Assembly (NCBI GenBank): GCA_030433005.1
Contig: JAUILQ010000006.1
Coordinates: 1-64,000, forward strand
Length of the DNA stretch: 64,000 nucleotides
From: Alphaproteobacteria bacterium
GTDB lineage: Bacteria; Pseudomonadota; Alphaproteobacteria; Kiloniellales; DSM-21159
Reading direction: 5' to 3'
The position numbers were made by a program, and so were the translations under genes. Positions 60,274 to 64,000 of this stretch are shown piece by piece (the first letter of the stretch is position 1; the number at the start of each line of letters is the position of its first letter). The notes beneath the pieces were generated by a model. The model had not been told where the DNA came from and ran no database searches. It saw nothing but the letters and a program-made list of their open reading frames with translations.

Positions 60274-61380
60274 ATGACGGGCATCAAGCGACGGGCGTTT
60301 CTCGGCGGGGCGGTGGCCGGCACGGGCGCCGCGGCGGCCGGCCTCGCGGCGCCGGCGATCGCTCAGGACCGGCGGCGCTGGAAGATGGTGACGGCCTGGC
60401 CGAAGAACCTGCCCGGACCGGGCGTCGCCGCGCAGATGCTGGCCGACCGCATCACCGCGCTGTCCGGCGGGCGCATCGAGGTCGAGCTCTACGCCGCCGG
60501 GGAGCTGGTGCCGGGCAACGGCGTCTTCGACGCGGTCTCCGAGGGCACGGCCGAGCTCTATCACGCGGTGCCGGCCTACTGGGGCTCGAAGTCGAAGGGC
60601 ATCCTGCTGTTCGGCTCCCAGCCCTTCGGCCTGCGCGCCGACGAGCAGGTCGGCTGGCTGCAGCACGGCGGCGGCCAGGCGCTCTACGACGAGATCTACG
60701 GGCGCTTCAACCTGAAGCCCTTCCTGTGCGGCAACTCGGGCCCGCAGTGGGCCGGCTGGTTCCGCAACGAGATCCAGACCGTCGACGATCTCAAGGGCCT
60801 GCGCTTCCGCACCACCGGCCTCGCCTCCGAGATGTGCGCCAAGCTGGGCATGGCCGCGCAGGCGATGGGCGGCCGCGACATGTTCCAGGCGCTGCAGTCC
60901 GGCGCGCTCGACGCCGGCGAGTTCATCGGCCCCTGGACCGACAGCGCGCTCGGCTTCTACCAGGTCGCCAAGAACTACTACTGGCCGGGCGTCGGCGAGC
61001 CCTCCTCGGCCGAGGAGTGCGCGGTCAACAAGGCGGCCTACGAGGAGCTGCCCGACGACCTCAAGCAGGCCGTCACCGCGGCCTGCGAGTCGCTCTACAA
61101 CCCGGTCTGGACCGAGTACACGACGAAGCACGCCCAGGCCCTCAAGCAGCTGGTCGCCGAGCAGGGCGTGATGGTGCGCAAGCTGCCCGAGCCGGTGCTG
61201 GTCGCCATGGGCAACGCCGCGGGCGAGGTCATGGCCGAGCTGCGCGACGACAGCGACGAGCTGGTCAAGCGCATCGTCGAGTCCTTCCTGGCCTACCGCC
61301 GCTCGATCGCCGACTACATGGTCTACGCCGACAACGGCCAGATGAACGCCCGCTCGCTCGACTACAGCTACCCGGGCTGA
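60274..61380 (+). CDS. TRAP transporter substrate-binding protein (DctP/TakP type)
   Basis: 368 residues. A Tat-type signal peptide (KRRAFLGGAVAGTGAAAAGLAAPAIA-Q) precedes the DctP fold: WKMVTAWPKNLPGPGVAAQMLADRI, ELYHAVPAYWGSK and the ligand-binding Arg region GLRFRTTGLASEM. This is the TakP/keto-acid/lactate group by motif. The periplasmic protein delivers solute to the DctQM permease, whose genes follow. The Tat signal is common in this group. Confidence 0.93.
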   Translation: MTGIKRRAFLGGAVAGTGAAAAGLAAPAIAQDRRRWKMVTAWPKNLPGPGVAAQMLADRITALSGGRIEVELYAAGELVPGNGVFDAVSEGTAELYHAVPAYWGSKSKGILLFGSQPFGLRADEQVGWLQHGGGQALYDEIYGRFNLKPFLCGNSGPQWAGWFRNEIQTVDDLKGLRFRTTGLASEMCAKLGMAAQAMGGRDMFQALQSGALDAGEFIGPWTDSALGFYQVAKNYYWPGVGEPSSAEECAVNKAAYEELPDDLKQAVTAACESLYNPVWTEYTTKHAQALKQLVAEQGVMVRKLPEPVLVAMGNAAGEVMAELRDDSDELVKRIVESFLAYRRSIADYMVYADNGQMNARSLDYSYPG

Positions 61381-61432
61381 GCGAACAGCCTTCAGACGGG
61401 GCCGGCCGCGCCGCGACCCGGCCCGTCTTTCC

Positions 61433-61543
61433 TCGTCATCCCCGCGAAGGCGGGGATCCATGGTGAGTCTGGCTTCTGTCAGAACAGCGGCCCCGGTGCG
61501 GACGGCCCTTCCCCATGGATCCCCGCCTTCGCGGGGATGACGG
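61433..61543. repeat. Intergenic palindromic repeat, family A, copy 4
   Basis: CGTCATCCCCGCGAAGGCGGGG and GCCTTCGCGGGGATGACGG are inverted halves joined by a variable centre with CCATGG at both sides. The full length is 111 bp, matching copies 1 and 3. It lies between the TRAP binding protein and DctQ genes, so it is inside the transcription unit. The apparent N-terminus MDPRLRGDDG of the DctQ ORF is the translation of this repeat and not part of the protein. Confidence 0.8.
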
Positions 61544-61595
61544 CCGGGGAGGCGATGTCTCCACGCGAGGCCGACGTAAGGGAGCACTGGTCGCG

Positions 61596-62132
61596 GTGGC
61601 AGGCTGGATCGACCGGCTCGACTGGATCAACCGCGCGGTCGGGCTGACCGCGCGCTGGCTGGCGCTGGCCATGGTGCTGCTGCAGTTCGCCGTGGTGCTG
61701 CTGCGCCACGTCTTCGGCATCAGCTTCGTGTTCCTCGGCGAGGGCGTGCTCTACCTGCACGGCGCGCTGTTCATGCTCGGCGCCGGCTACACCCTGCTGG
61801 TCGACGGCCACGTCCGCGTCGACATCTTCTACGGCCGGCTGTCGGCGCGCGGCAGGCGGGCGATCGACCTGGCCGGCGGCCTCGCCTTCCTGCTGCCGGC
61901 GACGCTGGTCCTGCTGTGGTACTCCTGGCCGTCCGTGCGCAACTCCTGGGCGGTGCTCGAGGGCGCCATCTCGGTCGGCGGCATCCCCGCGGCCTTCCTG
62001 CTGAAGTCGCTGATCCCGGCCTTCTGCGTGCTGCTGCTCGTCCAGGGCCTGGCCTGCGCGCTGCGCGACGCCCTGCGCCTCGCGCGCGGCGAGGTCGCCG
62101 GCGACGCCAAGGACGGCGGGCCGGCGCTGTGA
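61596..62132 (+). CDS. TRAP transporter small permease (DctQ)
   Basis: 178 residues from a GTG at 61596 (VAGWIDRLDWINR); AAGGGAG is about 11 nt upstream. Four predicted helices (RWLALAMVLLQFAVVLLRHVFGISF, LHGALFMLGAGYTLL, LAGGLAFLLPATLVLL, AFLLKSLIPAFCVLLLVQGL) are the DctQ pattern. It is the helper membrane subunit. It overlaps dctM by 4 nt. The track start at 61515 is rejected as repeat translation. Confidence 0.9.
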   Translation: MAGWIDRLDWINRAVGLTARWLALAMVLLQFAVVLLRHVFGISFVFLGEGVLYLHGALFMLGAGYTLLVDGHVRVDIFYGRLSARGRRAIDLAGGLAFLLPATLVLLWYSWPSVRNSWAVLEGAISVGGIPAAFLLKSLIPAFCVLLLVQGLACALRDALRLARGEVAGDAKDGGPAL

Positions 62133-63727
62133 CCCTGCCCCTGGACTGGCTCGCGGACTGGCTCTCCGGCTGGCTCGACCTGCTGATGTTCGCAGCGCTG
62201 GTCGGCGCCATCCTCCTCGGCTATCCGGTGGCCTTCACGATCGCCGGCGTGGCGACGCTGTTCGCCGGCCTGGGCTGGGCGCTCGGCCACTTCGACCCCG
62301 GCCTGATGGGCGCGCTCGGCCAGCGCGTCTTCGGCGTGCTGACCAACGACGTGCTGATCGCCATCCCGCTGTTCGTCTTCATGGGCGTGATGCTCGAGAA
62401 GAGCCGGATCGCCGAGGAGCTGCTGGAGACCCTGGGCCGCCTGTTCGGCAGCCTGCGCGGCGGGCTCGGCATCTCGGTGGTGCTGGTCGGCGCGCTGCTC
62501 GCCGCCTCGACCGGCATCGTCGGCGCGACCGTCGTGGCGATGGGGCTGATCGCCCTGCCGACCATGCTGCGCCACGGCTACGACCCGCGCTTGGCCGCCG
62601 GGCTGGTCTGCACGGCGGGCACGCTCGGCCAGATCATCCCGCCCTCGACGCTGCTGATCATCCTCTCCGACGTCATGTCGAACGCCTTCCAGCAGGCGCA
62701 GTTCGAGCAGGGCAAGTTCACCGTCGAGACCATCTCGGTCGGCCAGACCTTCGCTGCGGCGCTGCTGCCCGGCCTGACGCTGGTCGGCCTCTACCTGCTC
62801 TACCTGGTGCTGACCGCCTGGCTGCGGCCGCAGGCGGCTCCGGCGATCCGGGCCGGCGAGGCCCGGCCCTCGGCGCGCCAGGTCGGCCGGGCTGTGCTGC
62901 CGCCCTGCCTGCTGATCGTCGCGGTGCTCGGCTCGATCCTCGGCGGCGTCGCGACGCCCAGCGAGGCGGCCTCGGTCGGCGCGGTCGGCGCGCTGCTGCT
63001 GGCCGGCGCCCGGCTCGGCGAGCCGGCGCGCGGCGAGGGCGCCGGGCGGATCGTCCTGGCGGCGCTGGCGCTGGGCGCGCTGGCGGTGCTCGCCGGCGTC
63101 CATCCGCTGCGCCTGCAGCGCGACGACGCGACGCTCGCCGACTGGCTGCTCGGCGCGGTCGCGCTCGGCCTGATCCTGCTGGCGCTGGCCGGGATTCTCC
63201 AGTCGCTGGCGCGGGTCTCGCGCGCCGGCATCCTGAAGCCGGTCACGACGTCCAGCATGGTCGTGGTCTCGATGATCTTCGCGACCATCCTGACCGCCAG
63301 CCTGTTCTCGCTGGTGTTCCGCGGCCTGGGCGGCGACGACCACGTCGAGCAGATCATCGCCGCCATGCCGGGCGGGCCCCAGGGCGCCCTGCTGTTCGTC
63401 ATGGCCCTGGTGTTCCTGCTCGGCTTCTTCCTCGACTTCGTCGAGATCTCGGTGATCCTGCTGCCGCTGGTCGTGCCGGCGCTGATCCTGCTCGGCCACG
63501 ACCCGATCTGGCTGTCGGTGCTGATCGCCATCAACCTGCAGACCAGCTTCCTGACGCCGCCCTTCGGCTTCTCGCTGTTCTACCTGCGCGGCGCCGCGCC
63601 GAAGGAGATCTCGACGGCGCAGATCTACGCCGGCGTCGTGCCCTTCATCGTCATCCAGGTCGTCGGCATGCTGGTCATCTGGTTCGTGCCCGCCATCGCC
63701 ACGGCCCTGCCGGCCTGGCTCTACTGA
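62129..63727 (+). CDS. TRAP transporter large permease (DctM)
   Basis: 532 residues from a GTG at 62129. About 14 helices with GYPVAFTIAGVATLFA, the conserved LAASTGIVGATVVAMGLIALPTML and ILGGVATPSEAASVGAVGALLLA motifs near the middle of each half. Extended linkers near residues 230-300 are longer than typical. It imports the solute bound by the DctP protein using the sodium or proton gradient. Confidence 0.94.
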   Translation: MTLPLDWLADWLSGWLDLLMFAALVGAILLGYPVAFTIAGVATLFAGLGWALGHFDPGLMGALGQRVFGVLTNDVLIAIPLFVFMGVMLEKSRIAEELLETLGRLFGSLRGGLGISVVLVGALLAASTGIVGATVVAMGLIALPTMLRHGYDPRLAAGLVCTAGTLGQIIPPSTLLIILSDVMSNAFQQAQFEQGKFTVETISVGQTFAAALLPGLTLVGLYLLYLVLTAWLRPQAAPAIRAGEARPSARQVGRAVLPPCLLIVAVLGSILGGVATPSEAASVGAVGALLLAGARLGEPARGEGAGRIVLAALALGALAVLAGVHPLRLQRDDATLADWLLGAVALGLILLALAGILQSLARVSRAGILKPVTTSSMVVVSMIFATILTASLFSLVFRGLGGDDHVEQIIAAMPGGPQGALLFVMALVFLLGFFLDFVEISVILLPLVVPALILLGHDPIWLSVLIAINLQTSFLTPPFGFSLFYLRGAAPKEISTAQIYAGVVPFIVIQVVGMLVIWFVPAIATALPAWLY

Positions 63728-63749
63728 GGCCGCTCCCGGGGCATGGCCG

Positions 63750-64000
63750 TCAGTGCGGCCAGTCCTCCCAGCCGACCTCCTCGACGAAGCGGCCGAACTC
63801 GGTCTCGCTCAGCGTCTGGTCGTCGTTCGTGTCGTAGGCGTCGTAGTAGCGGTCGTGGAACGCGATCTCGTCGAGCCCCTCGGCGCCGCTGTCGCTCCAG
63901 GCCTCGGCCTCGGCGGCCGTGAAGTGCGCCGGCGGCGCGGCCCGGTACTCCTCGTCGGTGATCAGGCCGTCGCGGTCGCTGTCCCAGCGCTCGTAGAGGC
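63750..64000 (-). CDS. EF-hand protein 2, C-terminal part (runs off the window)
   Basis: The last 82 codons are visible, read from right to left, ending E-D-W-P-H. It contains two canonical EF-hand loops, DSDRDGLITDEEY and DTNDDQTLSETEF, each with D-x-D/N-x-D-G/T spacing. It resembles the EF-hand protein at 59510 and is convergent with the TRAP operon. Not in the ORF track because it has no start in the window. A full length and any signal peptide cannot be seen. Confidence 0.75.
   Translation of the reverse strand, partial: LYERWDSDRDGLITDEEYRAAPPAHFTAAEAEAWSDSGAEGLDEIAFHDRYYDAYDTNDDQTLSETEFGRFVEEVGWEDWPH

Noticed and set aside
61515-61595. N-terminal MDPRLRGDDG extension of DctQ
   Set aside because: Encoded by a family-A repeat and lacks a ribosome site; the GTG at 61596 gives a normal DctQ start.

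Overview
The window is GC-rich (by eye about 70%) with dense, mostly uninterrupted chromosomal genes. It reads as an alphaproteobacterium, most likely of the Rhodospirillales/Kiloniellales type. The reasons are homospermidine synthase next to a fold-III ornithine decarboxylase, a groESL operon behind a CIRCE operator, a complete ccoNOQP-ccoGHIS cluster behind an FNR/FixK-type box, an S4 protein of alphaproteobacterial style, and several families of intergenic palindromes. The species cannot be named from the sequence alone. No rRNA, tRNA, CRISPR array or prophage was seen.

Layout. 0.2-5 kb: two small proteins, a TPR/glycosyltransferase-like protein, a polysaccharide pyruvyl transferase-like protein, a DksA-type zinc-finger protein and a spermidine-synthase-like methyltransferase. 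5.0-6.4 kb: an intact IS481-type element (TGT...ACA ends, 5-bp target duplication) inserted inside one arm of a long palindromic repeat. 6.4-9.1 kb: aminopeptidase N. 9.2-15 kb: a tightly overlapping glycan cassette (GT2, aldo/keto reductase, FAD oxidoreductase with a Cys cluster, GtrB-like GT2, GtrA, then a convergent GT-C-type membrane protein). 15-17.2 kb: groES-groEL. 17.3-20.2 kb: transporter, Zn-alcohol dehydrogenase, GST. 20.2-23.4 kb: a divergent polyamine pair (homospermidine synthase, ornithine decarboxylase) with a long leader that holds a 46-codon ORF. 23.5-28.4 kb: a PagL-like outer-membrane protein with a YGYP-rich segment, LptF, a two-domain kinase-like protein and a DUF2189 membrane protein.

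28.5-36.7 kb: the cbb3 oxidase structural operon (ccoNOQP) followed by its assembly operon (ccoGHIS). 36.8-39.2 kb: five tandem paralogues of a ~140-residue protein of unknown function, with a predicted STAS/SpoIIAA-like alternation of strands and helices. This is the most novel-looking locus in the window. 39.3-51.8 kb: mostly housekeeping genes (rpsD with a TTG start, EamA transporter, TrmJ-like methyltransferase, citramalate synthase, gltX whose end runs into a repeat, nadE coupled to a MNT-type nucleotidyltransferase, class-II amidotransferase, Lrp regulator, nicotinate phosphoribosyltransferase, class-II DAHP synthase). 52-59.4 kb: redox and catabolic enzymes (cupin, glutathione reductase, quinone-reductase-like MDR, succinate-semialdehyde dehydrogenase, isochorismatase-like hydrolase, CFA synthase, monooxygenase-fold protein). 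59.5-64 kb: a TRAP transporter operon flanked on both sides by convergent or divergent genes for EF-hand proteins; the second runs off the right edge.

How the genes work together: cco genes build a microaerobic terminal oxidase under likely FNR/FixK control; ODC makes the putrescine used by homospermidine synthase; the 9-15 kb cassette probably builds or decorates a lipid-linked or envelope glycan. Three families of intergenic palindromes recur, one of which has been captured by an IS and another of which supplies the end of gltX.
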